DNA from: Okapia johnstoni
Taxonomy: Eukaryota; Chordata; Mammalia; Artiodactyla; Giraffidae
Direction of reading: 5' to 3'
DNA length: 64,000 bases
Assembly: GCA_024291935.2 (NCBI GenBank)
Contig: CM044315.1
Span: 53,666,385 to 53,730,384, forward strand
Part shown: one piece after another, positions 47,721 through 59,012 of the stretch
How positions within the stretch are numbered: position 1 is the stretch's first letter
How the letters are laid out: every line of letters begins with the position of its first letter
Translations under genes and position numbers: made by a program
The notes under the pieces: model-generated
Told to the model about the DNA's origin: nothing
Seen by the model: the letters and a program-made list of their open reading frames with translations, nothing else
Database searches by the model: none

Positions 47721-50318
47721 TAGAAACAACAAAAAAGTTCCCAGTCTGATTACTGATTCTTGTATCAGCTTTGAACAAAGCTAGTCTTTAACTTCTCAAA
47801 TATGTAGCTCCTTATCCTTTCTACATGCTTTGCCTCCTTTATCATACTTTCAGGAATGACCACTTTTAACATTGAACTAATAAGACCTTCCTCCCTCTCA
47901 AAACGTTTTTGTGTTAAAAGAGATCATATATAAAAGTATTTTCCATACCACTTAACCTAGTCATCATTTCACTCAGAAAATGGAATTTATTATTATTAAT
48001 AAGACAAGATGATCATAATTAGATTTTTAGTAATAGTCCAAAAATGTCAGTATGTTGTACTAAAACTTTTTTACTTTGGTCAGTATTACTTTATCCATGC
48101 CTATTTTACTGAATAAATCTTAATTCATATGTTGAGTGGTTTATAAACAATGTATTGAAACACCCTAAATATAAAACTCCCTTGTCATTGCCTCTTCTAA
48201 AGATAGTCAGACAGACTAACATGGAAGCTTGGCTTAAATGAGACAATGGAGAGAAAAAGGATAAAGCAATTTATAGTATTATGGAAATTATGGTTTAATT
48301 ACAAGTTAAAATGAGTGATTTCAGTATTTGAAATTTACAGATGAATACAAAACCAATATTTGATGATCTCCTAGGCATTTAAAATGTTGAATTTTGCATA
48401 TATAAATATATATATGTTTTTAAATATATATATATATACTCATATATGTTTTTAAAAATACAGAGTTACTATAAATTGTGCATTAAAATAAGACTTAAAG
48501 GTATGCATTTATGCCATTGCTTGATCATTATTAAAGTTCACAGCTTTTAGGAATTAAGTATAGAATATATGAGAAAACAAAGAAAACTTTTTTTAAACAT
48601 TCATTATTTTCTGTATTCTTTTCTCTGATTTACAATATTAAAAATATGTATGTTTGAGAATTTGGTGTTATAATTAGATAGTAGCTTATAACTTTCAATC
48701 TCTTATCCAAGACATTTTTAAAATAGCTTTATTATTTCAAAGAAGTGCTAGAAGAAAATATATAGGAAATTGTTTTTCTTTCACAAAATAAGAAATAAAT
48801 ATTATTTGTTTTTTTGGTAAAAATATAATATTTAAAAATTAAAATATACTTAACATGACATAATTTCCATTCTAAAAATAAATGTACATATGTCATTAAT
48901 ATTATATACTTATGCCTGGAGGTTAAATGAAATTATGTCATAATAAAGTTATTGCCATGCATTACAAATTTCAATAAACATGTCATTTGTGACTCACATA
49001 ACTTATTTGTACTTCATGTGCTTCTCTCTAAAAATGGACAAAATGATAGTACTTGATGATACCTATCACAATGGATGTTGTAAAGTTTGAAAGAGAGTTA
49101 GACATAATCTGCTTAGAGCAGTATCTGACAGGTCGTAATGGTAGTTGTATATTATTGTCTACACAATAATATTGAATTGTTTCCTGCACAAGTGCATTTC
49201 TCACTTAGAAATCTCTTTAAATAGATTTTAAAATATGATTTTCACCGTCTATAAGGTTGAGTGCTTCACTTAATAAAGAAGATCTTTGGACAGATTGCTA
49301 ATTCTGTGGATTTCTCTTGACAAAGTCACACATGCCCTACACCTGCCAAAACAAAAAGATAATAAGAAGTGTTTCTGCACCAGAGTACCTTCTGCCACAG
49401 AAGTATTAAAAGGCAACTCAAAATATCATCAATCATAATATTATATATAATATTATTTTCTAGGGAATATTGCACATTATGTAATTGTATGACTTACAAA
49501 TACTTATATAAATATATGTGTATATTTATATCTATATCCTTATTCATATCTATATCCATATCTATTATGCTATCTAAGAAATAACTGGCATAAAACATGT
49601 TAAGAAGAGAACACTTTAAAAACAAAGGCAAGTGGGTGAGGGGATAGAATTTGTTCTGTTCTGTTTAATCTCTGCTTTACTCTCCTTATCTCATTTTGAG
49701 TTTGAAACCAGGATATCAAAGCTCTTTTTGTATGCAAAATTAGCTTGGAGGTTGTATGAGGTTCTGAATTGTTTTATTTTTTCTGTGTGCTTTTGAACAT
49801 TCTTCTGTCAAATTTATAACTTTGTGATACAATGAAAAGACAGCTGTGAAGGTAGCTGGCCAATCCCTTCACAGGAATATCATTTGCAAACAATTTAGCT
49901 TTGAATCCAAGGGAAATTGTACTTTTCTTTTATTAATTAGTAACTTTAATAGGAGCTTTCATTAATCAACATGTCTTGAGAAACACTAGTCTTTTTCCAT
50001 TGAGCTGAATAAATCCTGCTGTGTGGGGTACTGGAAACGGTGCTAAGGCTTATGTTTGGGGAACGTGTTACAGGGAATTAGAGATATGAAAGGAAAAAAA
50101 AAATCATCCTTTGGCAGTTACAGGCTTAATTTCTTAATCAACTTAAAAAAAATAACCCAAATATGCTCATTTCTAATAAGCTCTCTGATGTCTGCTTTTC
50201 AGATTTAATGACACAGGAGATAGTGTCACAGAGTCTGTTAGGATAATTCCAACATCATTTTGTTCAACTAGCACCTCACCAAGTGAGACTTTATACCCCC
50301 CAAAATAAGGACTTGCCT
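47721..50318. other. Unique intronic sequence with AT simple repeats
   Basis: Very AT-rich. (TA)n stretches lie at about 48396-48450 and a TATATC/ATATCC-type repeat at about 49504-49568. A weak antisense MIR-like patch is at 49050-49150 ('cacaatggatgttgtaaagt', 'gcttagagcagtatctgaca'). No gene is recognised. Confidence 0.55.
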
Positions 50319-50332
50319 AATGTGTACTAATG

Positions 50333-50552
50333 GGTTTGCTGGGTGACTCAGTGGTAAAGAATCTGCCTGCCAATGTAGGAGACACAGGAGACAGGGGTTT
50401 GATCTCTGGGTTGGGAAGATTCCCTGGTGGAGGAGGAAATGACCCACTCCAATATTCTTGCCTGGAGAATTCCCATGGACAAAGGAGCCTGGCAAGAGGC
50501 AGCCCATAGGGTCTCAAAGAGTTGGACATGACTGAGCAGAGCAGCACAACAC
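50333..50552 (+). mobile_element. Bov-tA SINE
   Basis: Bov-tA in sense from 'ggtttgctgggtgactcagt' to 'ggacatgactgagcagagca'. AATGTGTACTAATG (50319-50332) and AATGTGTATTAATG (50553-50566) form a 14-bp target-site duplication with one difference. Confidence 0.94.
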
Positions 50553-50566
50553 AATGTGTATTAATG

Positions 50567-51209
50567 CCATTTGTAAAGGAACTCCTTAAACGAGTTCAGA
50601 TACAGCAATGTCAGTTTTATTAGAAAAGTATTAACTATCTTAAGTTTAGGTTTAAACAATCTTGAACAAAACGAACTATTAAGGTTATTTTCTATACAAT
50701 TTTCAACAACCAGATGTTAGGAACTGTGTATATAAAACATCCAGATGATTGACTAAAAATTTAAGTGTTTGTCATGATAATTGGCTTGGTGTGAGCACAG
50801 CTTATGCTAAGGAGGGTATTTTTGGAACTGCTTCACTCATGTCCCTATAAAGTAGGTAGTCTAGCAGAGTTTTTAAGCGGAGCAAAAAAAAAAAAAAAAA
50901 AAATTCTCAAGAAAATCCATGCCATATGCAATTAAGGATATATTCATTACTAAACATTTTTATTCGTATTATTTCATTGTCTAGACTTCAAAGGGATCCT
51001 AGATCACTAGCTGGTAAAATGTTCTATTTGGAAGTCCAGAGATGAAAAATGATCTGAGTTTGTAACCTGAGAATTGTTGCTTCATCTTTCCCCTATTAAT
51101 GATCTGATCATCTTTGTTTTACCAACATCTTCCTCACATATTAATTTCTCCATCTGAAACAGAAGAACCCACCACCCTTGCTGCTGTCTGACTCTAAGAA
51201 TGAATAACA
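50567..51209. other. Unique intronic sequence
   Basis: An A run of about 21 lies at 50884-50904. No gene or repeat recognised. Confidence 0.5.
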
Positions 51210-51395
51210 TAGTCTATCACTGTGGTTAAGAGTGCAAGCTGATTGGCTTTGTTCATGTTACAATTTCCCAGTATCTTCATGTCTTTGTAGATAAAATGGA
51301 GATAATAGTGTCTGGCTCATGGGTTTATGTGAGGATTAAATAGAATATGAAATGTAAAGTGCCTAACAAAGTGCCCAGTACATACTAAACAGAAT
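51210..51395 (-). repeat. MIR remnant
   Basis: 'tctttgtagataaaatggag', 'ataatagtgtctggctcatg' and 'gtgaggattaaatagaatat' then 'gtgcctaacaaagtgcccag' are the reversed MIR in order. One of the clearer MIR copies. Confidence 0.75.
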
Positions 51396-51724
51396 ATTTA
51401 CTGGCTTAAAGTGGTTCCTCAAGTACAGAGACAAATGCTGTGGATCTTTCTTATTTCAAGTAATTATGAACTGACCTCTAACCCCCACCAACCACTTTAC
51501 TCTGTTCACTCAATGCTGAGTTTCGTTCCCCACCAAACACTTGATTGCTTAGGCCTTCCTCTGTATTTTACAACAGCTATTGTTTGTGCCGCAAATATCT
51601 GTGTTTAATTACTTAGTGTCATAGTTAATATGTCCATGACTTTTCTTTCTAAACCAGGTTGCAATTTGGAAATTTTGATACTCTTTACCATATTATTTCT
51701 TCTTCTAAAAGCATCTTAGTTTTT

Positions 51725-52200
51725 GCCCTCATTCATCCACTCAACAAGTATTTCTATTTATTGTCCATTATGTATAGGGCCTTAGAATATACAGAAGTGG
51801 CCAAATGGACAGTTCCTGGATCTTACTTTTAGCAGGGAGAGACAGAAAATAATAACCCAGTAAATAGGTAATATGTCTCATGGGAGTGCTTGGAATAGTG
51901 GTATTCCTTGCTATTTAACACTTTAGGTAATTCAGTGGAGACCTAAGGAAGATAGGGAATACACTATGCAGACCTCTGGAGGAAGAGAGTTCCAGGTAGA
52001 AGAAACAGAAATACCAACATCCTGGGGCAAGGGCTTGTATGACTTATTGGAAGCACAGCTGGAGACCCAGAGTCTATAGTAGAGTAAATGGGAAAGAGTG
52101 TGAACTGATAAGGTCAGGGAGGAATCAAGTGGTGGATTATATAAGATGGTTGGTCACTATCAGGATTAGAGGTTTACTTATGAGTGAAATAGGAAGGCTT
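51725..52200 (-). repeat. L2 LINE remnant
   Basis: 'agtggagacctaaggaagat', 'ggaggaagagagttccaggt' and 'aagaaacagaaataccaaca' are the reversed L2 body, which in sense reads the well known 'ttccctctgcctggaa' segment. Confidence 0.6.
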
Positions 52201-52212
52201 GAAATTGTTGAT

Positions 52213-52769
52213 AAGTTCAGTCACTCATTCGTGCCCTACTCTTTGTGACCCCATTGACTGCAGCACGCCAGGCTTCCTTGTCCATCACGAACTCCCAGAG
52301 CTTGCTCAGATTCATGTCCATTGAGTTGATTATGCCATAAAACCATCTCATCCTCTGTAGTCCCCTTCGCTTCCTGCCTTCAATCTTTCCCAGGATCAGG
52401 GTATTTTCAAATGAGTCAGTTCACATCATGTAGCCAAATTTTTGGAGCTTCAGCTTTAGCATCAGCCTTTCCAATGAATATTCAGGACTGATTTCTTTAG
52501 GATTGACTGGTTTGATCTCCTTGCAGTCCAAGGGACTCTTAAGAATCTTAACCACCACCATAGTTGAAAAGCATCAATTCTTCAATGCTCAGCTTTCTTT
52601 ATGGTCCAACTCTCACATCCATACATGACTTCTGGAAAAAACATAGATTTGACAAGATGGACCTTTGTTGGCAGAGTAATGTATCTGCTTTTTAATATGC
52701 TGTCTAGGTTGGCCACGGCTCTTCTTCCCGGGAGCAAGCATCTTTGAATTTCATGGCTGCAGTCACCAT
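52213..52769 (-). mobile_element. Host BovB, left piece (inverted pair)
   Basis: The 3' end of an antisense BovB. It is interrupted at 52769 by a sense BovB and continues at 53585. AATTGTTGAT at 52203-52212 and 53840-53849 is the target-site duplication of this outer element, so it ran 52213-53839 including the insert. Confidence 0.94.
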
Positions 52770-53575
52770 AGAGTCATCTATCAATAACCTCAGACATGTA
52801 GATGACACCACTCTTATGGCAGAAAGCGAAGAAGAACTAAAGAGCCTCTTGAAGAAAGTGAAAGAGGAGAATGAAAAAGTTGGCTTAAAAGTCAACATTC
52901 AGAAAACGAAGATCATGGCATCTGGTCCCATTACTTCATGACAACTATATGGGGAAACAATAGAAACAGTAACAGACTTTATTTTTGGGGGCTCCAAAAT
53001 CACTGCAGATGGTGCCTGCAGCCATGAAATTAAAAGACGCTTGCTCCTTGGAAGAAAAGTTATGACCAACCTAGACAGCATATTAGAAAGCAGAGACATT
53101 ACTTTGCCAACAAAGGTCCATCTTGTCAAAGGTATGGTTTTTCCAGCAGTCATGTATAGATGTGAGAGTTGGACCATAAAGAAATCTGAGCACTGAAGAA
53201 TTGATGCTTTTGAACTGTGGTGTTGGAGAAGACTCTTGAAAGTCCCTTGGACTGCAAGGAGATCCAACCTGTCCATCCTAAAGGAAATCAGTCCTGAATA
53301 CTCATTGGAAGGACTGATGCTGAAACTGAAACTCCAACACACTGACCACATGATAGAAAGAACTGACTCATTGGAAAAGACCCTGATGCTTGGAAAGATT
53401 GAAGGCAGGAGGAGAAAGGGATGACAGAGCATGAGATGGTTGAATGGCATTGCTGACTGGATGGACTTGAGTTTGAGTAAGCTCTGGGGGTTGGTGATGG
53501 ACAGGGAAGCTTGGCCGTGCTGCAGTCCATGGGGTCGCAAAGAGTTGTACATGACTGAGTGACTGAACTGAACTG
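52770..53575 (+). mobile_element. Sense BovB nested inside the antisense BovB
   Basis: About 806 bp from the reverse-transcriptase region (the YADD motif now reads HVDD at about 52797-52808) to the 3' terminus. AGTCACCAT at 52761-52769 is repeated at 53576-53584 as its 9-bp target-site duplication. It overlaps the consensus of both flanking antisense pieces. Confidence 0.94.
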
Positions 53576-53584
53576 AGTCACCAT

Positions 53585-53839
53585 CAGCAGCAATTTTGGA
53601 GGCTAGAAAATAAAGTCTGTCACTGTTTCCATTGTTTCCCCATCTATTTGCCATGAAGTGATGGGACCGGATGCCATGATCTTAGTTTTTTGAATGTTGG
53701 GTTTTAAGCCAGTTTTTTCACTCTCTTCTTTCATTTTCATCAAGAGGTTTTTTAGTTCCTCTTTGCTTTCTGCCATAAGGATGGTGTCATCTGTGTATCT
53801 GAGGTTATTGATATTTCTCCAAGCAGTCTTGATTCCAGC
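53585..53839 (-). mobile_element. Host BovB, right piece
   Basis: Continues the outer BovB upstream from 'cagcagcaattttggaggct' to 'gtcttgattccagc', covering its reverse-transcriptase C-side. The outer duplication AATTGTTGAT follows at 53840. Confidence 0.92.
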
Positions 53840-53849
53840 AATTGTTGAT

Positions 53850-54370
53850 GATTTGATTTAAATTCTGAAGTTCATTCTGTTTGTTATGGGGAGAATGGTG
53901 TCAATGGCAGAAGCCAGAAATCTTCATATAATTATAATAATCCATTATAACAACAATTTAATTACTATATTTTCACTTCCTAATCTTCATGATGGCAAGT
54001 CATGAATGTAATTTATCATACTTGCTAAATTATAAATTCTGCATGAGCCAGGATTCCACCAGATTATATCTTTAGACCACTTGAATTCTTCAATCAAAGA
54101 GGAAAAAAAAAGTTTTTGGTGCCCAAGGAATACAAAACTTAATTTTCACCACTTCTGTCCTTCTTGTACCCTCCCATTACACTCTGTCATACCCTAAACT
54201 CTTTCTTTCCAGAATTTCTTCTTAATAGAGCATACACATATCAAGCAGTATTTCTTTGTATAAATGAAAAAATATAGGGTGGATGTAGAGAATAAAGAGG
54301 AGCAAGATAGGAGACATATGTGTATATGCCTATGTAATATATTTTGCATAATCATCTTATAGTTGACCTT
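53850..54370. other. Unique intronic sequence
   Basis: AT-rich. No gene or repeat recognised. Confidence 0.5.
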
Positions 54371-54513
54371 CAGTTCAGTTACTCAGTCATGTCTGACTCT
54401 GCCACCCCATGGACCTCAGCACACCAGGCTTCCCTGTCCATCACCAACTCACGGAACTTACTCAAACTCATGTCCATTGAGTTGATGATGCCATCCAACC
54501 ATCTCATCCTCTT
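54371..54513 (-). mobile_element. Short BovB 3' end fragment
   Basis: About 143 bp of the BovB terminus in antisense ('ttcagttcagttactcagtc' to 'ccatccaaccatctcatcct'), truncated early. Confidence 0.9.
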
Positions 54514-55214
54514 ACAGTCTCTGTAAATATCTAATAATTTTATAAAATAGAAAGTCATGCCTAAGTGTTGCTGTTCCCAATTTGCTAAATTCCATATATG
54601 GCAATTTGAGGTATTTAGGTTCCACCTCAGTAATCTGACATAGTTCTACAGAAATCCAAGGAAATGATACACCAGCTTTTTTCCCATGAGTCACATTAAA
54701 GGGCCTTCCTAATATATGTTTTGAAAATTTTTGGATTGGAGTCAATAAAATTTATGTAATATGATTATCTTAGCCAAGGAGACATAAAGGATCCTTTTTT
54801 TCATGTTTTTCTCAGTGAAGAAGTTAGAATCTATTCTTCTATGAATATCCCTGATATGCCACAACAGAGGAGCAGTGCTTACGCTAAGACTAAGAATTAT
54901 AACTCTGATCAGGTTTATGAAACCTCTAATATCTAAATACTAGTTACTTTTTGTAGTCTTCTTGATATCCCCACCCCCAAGTAAAGGTAAAACTGCTGCT
55001 GTCTCTAGGGAAAGGAAAATACCAGACGGAGTGTTGTAAATCAAACTTTCATGGTAAAATATCCATTAATAATTAATTTTCTGCTTCCTTTAGAATAGGA
55101 CAGGTTAAGTAGTTGGTCACATTCAGTAAATAAGAAATTACTTGCAGTAATTTCTGCAACATTCTAATCATCTTCCCATATCTGAAATCTATTTTAAAAG
55201 CCTTTGATCTTCAT
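54514..55214. other. Unique intronic sequence
   Basis: No gene or repeat recognised. Confidence 0.5.
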
Positions 55215-55445
55215 TATGGTGAAAAGGACATTGAATGTGAAGATGTAAGACTTGATTGCAAATTCAACTTTGCCACCCACTAACAACATGGCTTGGGCAA
55301 GTCATTTAACCCAAAAAATTCTATTTATATTCTGATGATGAATTAAGCACAGCAATCTATACCTCCCAGTGTTGTTATAAACACCAGATAGGATAAAGTT
55401 TGAAGGCCACAAATGCAAAGGTCACACAATAAACACTTGGTGAAC
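55215..55445 (-). repeat. MIR remnant
   Basis: Reversed MIR in clear order: 'aactttgccacccactaaca', 'ttgggcaagtcatttaaccc', 'ctcccagtgttgttataaac' and 'aaacacttggtgaa'. Confidence 0.8.
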
Positions 55446-56164
55446 CCGCATATTAAATGTAGACATTGGAATCATAATCCTAGTAAGGTATTTCCATGTT
55501 CTACTCATAGCAATACACACGTGATCTTGTGAAATGGAAACTGTGCCCTGTAGCTTCTTTCAGCATATTATTAAGAATGACAATACACTATAATTATTTA
55601 ATTATGTCATTAAAATGAGTTTTATTTTCTTCATTAAATACGTCAGGAAAAGCTTTTCAATTAACAGTGACCTTTATGACTTCTACTAGTTTGCATTCTG
55701 TAGATGGTGAAGCTGATTGCAAATTAGATTCAGCAATGTATCTTGTTCCTTAATTTTTTACCCACTGACTAGTATGATACAGTTGGCAGGAGTCTACCCT
55801 GTTGCTTTCAGCTTGCGATTTTGTACAAATCTCAAAATGCTGTGTTCTATCCCCTAAGGAACTATTTCCTTGTATGTGTATTTTGATTCTGTAGCTATGC
55901 TTTGTACTCATTTAAGAGAACCAGTTTTTAATTTGCATCATAGTGTTTTCAAGATAAAATTTAGAATTCCAGGCCTCAGCAAAATCACTGATACATGACC
56001 ACAGCCTTCTGTTTTGCATCTTGGCATGCCTAATGTCTGGTGGATGCAAAGCTATATTTTTGAATTTTGTTATAGAAGTACAACTGTGAATAAATGACTT
56101 CAGATTTAGCCTTAAAATCTACTAATAATCATCATGCTTGTTATTATCACTTACATCTAGTTTA
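55446..56164. other. Unique intronic sequence
   Basis: No gene or repeat recognised. Confidence 0.5.
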
Positions 56165-56545
56165 CCTTTTCAATTTTATCTCTCATCCATCCTAGCCTTT
56201 ATTCCAGGCTTTCTACTTGCTTGAAATGCTTGGCTCTCCTCTCTCACCTTTCCCTGGTGTTATCCACATATTGCACCTCTGTATAGAACATCATATCTTC
56301 CACTATTCATCGCCTTATCTTGGGCATTTTCTACACTTGCAACAACCTTTCTATGTCAAGGACCCCTCTTTTGTTTCTCATGTGTCTTGCATCTGATTTA
56401 ATAAAAGTATTCTTTCTGTGCTTTTATTCATTGGGTGACTTAATTCGATTATTTTCCTTAGTAGACTAAAAGTTTTGGAAAGCAAAGGCAATGTCCCTTG
56501 AATAGTAGGTGCTCTGTAAGTATTGTTGGATAAAAGAATGCTTTC
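56165..56545 (+). repeat. L2 LINE 3' end remnant
   Basis: 'tatttctcatccatcctagc'-type text leads to the L2 3' terminal block 'gtagactaaaagttttggaa', 'aggcaatgtcccttgaatag' and 'gtaggtgctctgtaagtatt'. Confidence 0.65.
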
Positions 56546-57128
56546 TGGAAAAACTATTGATCAGTTTATTGAAAAGATGGCAAGAATTTACTACTAAAAG
56601 TATTATATTAGCCTTGCTACATTTAATTATAGCAGCAATATTATTAGTAAAGTGTAGTTTATTGTTTTGGTGTACAGGTCTACTGCTCTGCAAATGCAGA
56701 TAATTTTAAAAATAAACTTATATATGGTACCATTTTGTGTTTTATGCATCTGGTACATTATATACAGAATTGGATTAGGTTAAATCAGGCTAGCTAATGA
56801 ACCTATTCTACTTCTTATAATTTCAAAGAAAGAAATGTGTTTTAATGTTGAAATTGTTATTTGAACTAATTTAACCTTATTTAAATTTACTTGTCATCCA
56901 GACTGAATAAAAGAAGATTTTGACTGGCTTTGAATTAAAATACACATACACACAGACACATGTAAAAAACAAAACTAAACTGAACTGTGCAAAGGTATTG
57001 TTTCAAATTTGCTTTGAGGATGAAAAATGTACCAGTGTGTTCATGTCTCCTGTGTTTATGTCTGATGTTTGCATTTGTGGCAGTGCCATAATTCAGCATA
57101 TGGAAATACACTCAGAACAAAGATAATG
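56546..57128. other. Unique intronic sequence upstream of the exon
   Basis: AT-rich, free of recognised transposons for about 580 bp before the splice site region. Confidence 0.6.
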
Positions 57129-57178
57129 TCTCTCATTTTCATTTTGATTAATAATGTTCTATCTCTGGTAATTTGCAG
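57129..57178 (+). promoter_or_regulatory. 3' splice site of the NEGR1 exon
   Basis: The acceptor reads TTTGCAG at 57172-57178. Upstream is a T-rich stretch (57130-57146 and 57157-57174). A branch-point candidate TTAAT at 57148-57152 puts its A at 57151, 27 nt from the acceptor. No AG dinucleotide lies between that A and the acceptor, as expected of an AG exclusion zone. The exact branch point is a guess. Confidence 0.8.
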
Positions 57179-57411
57179 GTGTTATTTGGAAGATGGAGCT
57201 TCAAAGGGTGCCTGGCTGAATCGGTCAAGTATTATTTTTGCGGGAGGTGATAAGTGGTCAGTGGATCCTCGAGTTTCAATTTCAACATTGAATAAAAGGG
57301 ACTACAGCCTCCAGATACAGAATGTAGACGTGACAGACGATGGCCCGTACACGTGTTCTGTTCAGACTCAACATACACCAAGAACAATGCAGGTGCATCT
57401 AACTGTGCAAG
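57179..57411 (+). CDS. NEGR1: NEGR1 internal exon (IgLON first Ig domain), partial gene
   Basis: This 233-bp exon gives 77 complete codons plus one base at each end. The peptide starts [17 protein letters not shown] and ends TMQVHLTVQ, which I recognise as the first Ig domain of NEGR1, a GPI-anchored neuronal IgLON adhesion protein that acts at the outer cell surface in neurite growth and synapse formation. Visible Ig landmarks are the strand-B Cys at residue 1, the core Trp at residue 12, an N-R-S glycosylation sequon at residues 14-16, and the strand-F motif D-x-G-x-Y-x-C with Cys at residue 59. An AG acceptor ends at 57178 and a GT donor starts at 57412. The first base completes a codon begun in the previous exon, probably Arg, so the upstream intron is phase 2 and the downstream intron phase 1. 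The frame has no stop or indel. Other IgLONs (LSAMP, NTM, OPCML) share the fold, but the string with [13 protein letters not shown] points to NEGR1. The signal peptide, Ig2, Ig3 and GPI signal lie outside the window. Confidence 0.96.
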
Positions 57412-57417
57412 GTACTC
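57409..57417 (+). promoter_or_regulatory. 5' splice site of the NEGR1 exon
   Basis: The donor is AAG|GTACTC with the cut after 57411. It matches the consensus at AG|GTA but departs from it at intron positions +4 to +6, so it is of moderate strength. The cut leaves one G in the exon that starts the next codon, in agreement with a Val codon at this point in NEGR1. Confidence 0.8.
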
Positions 57418-58968
57418 ATTTCCATATCTGCTATATTGTGAAGGTCTATGCTTAGAAATATTTGGTATTTAGATATCAGAATGACTGAGAGGTAACTGAC
57501 AATGTTGAAAGATATGTTGTCACTGTTTTCAGGGATTTATGTTCTTAGATTCCATTAAGTATAATGGCTATTATAGGCATACAAATCCCTACTTACTGAG
57601 ATCAAAAATTATCCATTAACACCACATTATGATTCTTTTGTATATGATTCATTTTGTTTCTTCCTATGAGTCACCCCTTCAATAAATTTTTGAGAATACA
57701 TGATTGATATGTTACATTAAATTTTTGATAACCTGTGATGGCTACATTCAAATATTAGAACTTTTTGCAGTATGAATAGTAACTTTTTAAAAGTAATCCT
57801 CAAGCTTTCCAACACTTTGTCTCAGTTCAGCTTCTTTTTACTTTGAGTCAAGTTGCAATGAAGAGAAGCAGCCTTCTAGAATTACTTTAATTAAATATAG
57901 AGTAATTGAAAAAATATGGTTCACAATGTTTTATTTTTGATTTACATTCAGTATATCATAAATCATAGCTAACTTACAATCTCCAAATATAAACAGAATC
58001 AGCAAATTATTTTCTTTAGCTTGCATGCCAAAATGTAAGAGCATATTTATCCTCAATACATTACCTTTCATGAAAAATGTAATTAAAATGCTAGTAAAAT
58101 AAACAATGTATATTTTTGCCCTTTTGCATTGTTTCCTTGTGCTATATAGATTAATCATGTGCTGGATGCATAAAAATAGAATACTATGGAACTGAAAATG
58201 ATATTGCAGTATTTCTAAGTAAAACTGATAACAAATTATATGATAGTATATTGCCAGTGAATGCCTGTTTTATTTCTAAAAGGAAAGCTGAGTGAGCAAG
58301 TTACTGGTATTATTTTTTAGTTTACCCTTCAAAAATCAACAGTAAGTATTTAAGTTACATGGCTTACATTCAGAAAAGATTGTTATTCTACAACTTTACT
58401 ATTTCATCACACAAGGGTAAAAGTGGATTCAAGCACAGCTTCAGTTATTAGTAAACAGTTTAACTTTGTGATGATTAAACTTATCAAACAATTACCTTTA
58501 ACAAGAAAGGTCTACACTGAAGGGTAAGTCAGTGAATTTCCTCAGTGGTTTTTCTTATTACGGATCATTGAAGACTTTTGGGTGTTTTTTATTCAAAAGC
58601 GTATGAAAAAATAATAAAATTTTCACCAAATTCAATTTTTATCCAAAGATTATCCAGAGATTCCAGAGGGCAGTGGTTTTTTCCAGTTTCAAAAAATGAC
58701 ATGAAGTTACAAGTCAAAGGCACATTTCTTCAGTTATCCAGGCCTCTTCCTGTTCTCTTGTTTGTTCAGTGCCTTTTGCCTTGAGTTTCCAGTTCAAACA
58801 CTATAAAAAATAGTTTATAATGTGAGGAAAATACACTTTGACAGTAATATTTGAATCACTTAAGATATAGACATTTTACTTCTTTTATATTTAAATGATA
58901 TATTTCTGAACACTAAAAACATCCCTCCTTCCTTTTCTTCATTCTCTCTTATTCCATAATAGGCCCAC
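57412..58968. other. Unique intronic sequence after the exon
   Basis: About 1.56 kb with no recognised transposon. It is AT-rich. Confidence 0.55.
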
Positions 58969-59012
58969 ATTTTGCAACCAGACTATAAATATGTATGGTC
59001 TGGTTGCAAAAT
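58969..59012. repeat. Perfect 15-bp inverted repeat (hairpin)
   Basis: ATTTTGCAACCAGAC (58969-58983) and its exact reverse complement GTCTGGTTGCAAAAT (58998-59012) are separated by a 14-base loop, TATAAATATGTATG. It lies about 1.56 kb after the exon. It is followed by a TA-rich run. Confidence 0.95.

Larger units (their letters stand above)
1..57178 (+). other. NEGR1: NEGR1 upstream intron (3' part)
   Basis: Everything before the acceptor at 57178 is inferred to be intron, because the exon at 57179 starts in the middle of the Ig domain and no other exon-like frame with splice sites and a recognisable protein is seen. In known NEGR1 genes the intron before this exon is very long, which fits 57 kb of unbroken non-coding DNA here. 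The intron is AT-rich and loaded with LINE and SINE insertions, listed separately. That this is intron 1 is taken from the known gene structure of IgLON family members. Confidence 0.88.

Noticed and set aside
49504..49568. TATATC-type repeat taken as a possible CRISPR-like array
   Set aside because: The units are 6 to 12 bases long with no spacers. It is a simple-sequence repeat in a vertebrate intron.
52899..53654. A 251-codon open frame on the minus strand
   Set aside because: It runs through the boundary of two BovB copies in opposite orientation and reads the antisense of BovB coding DNA for much of its length. It is a chance product of the nested insertions.
57069..57455. A 128-codon open frame starting upstream of the NEGR1 exon
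   Set aside because: The frame runs through intron sequence on both sides of the exon. The clean acceptor at 57178 and donor at 57412 show only the central 233 bp are coding.
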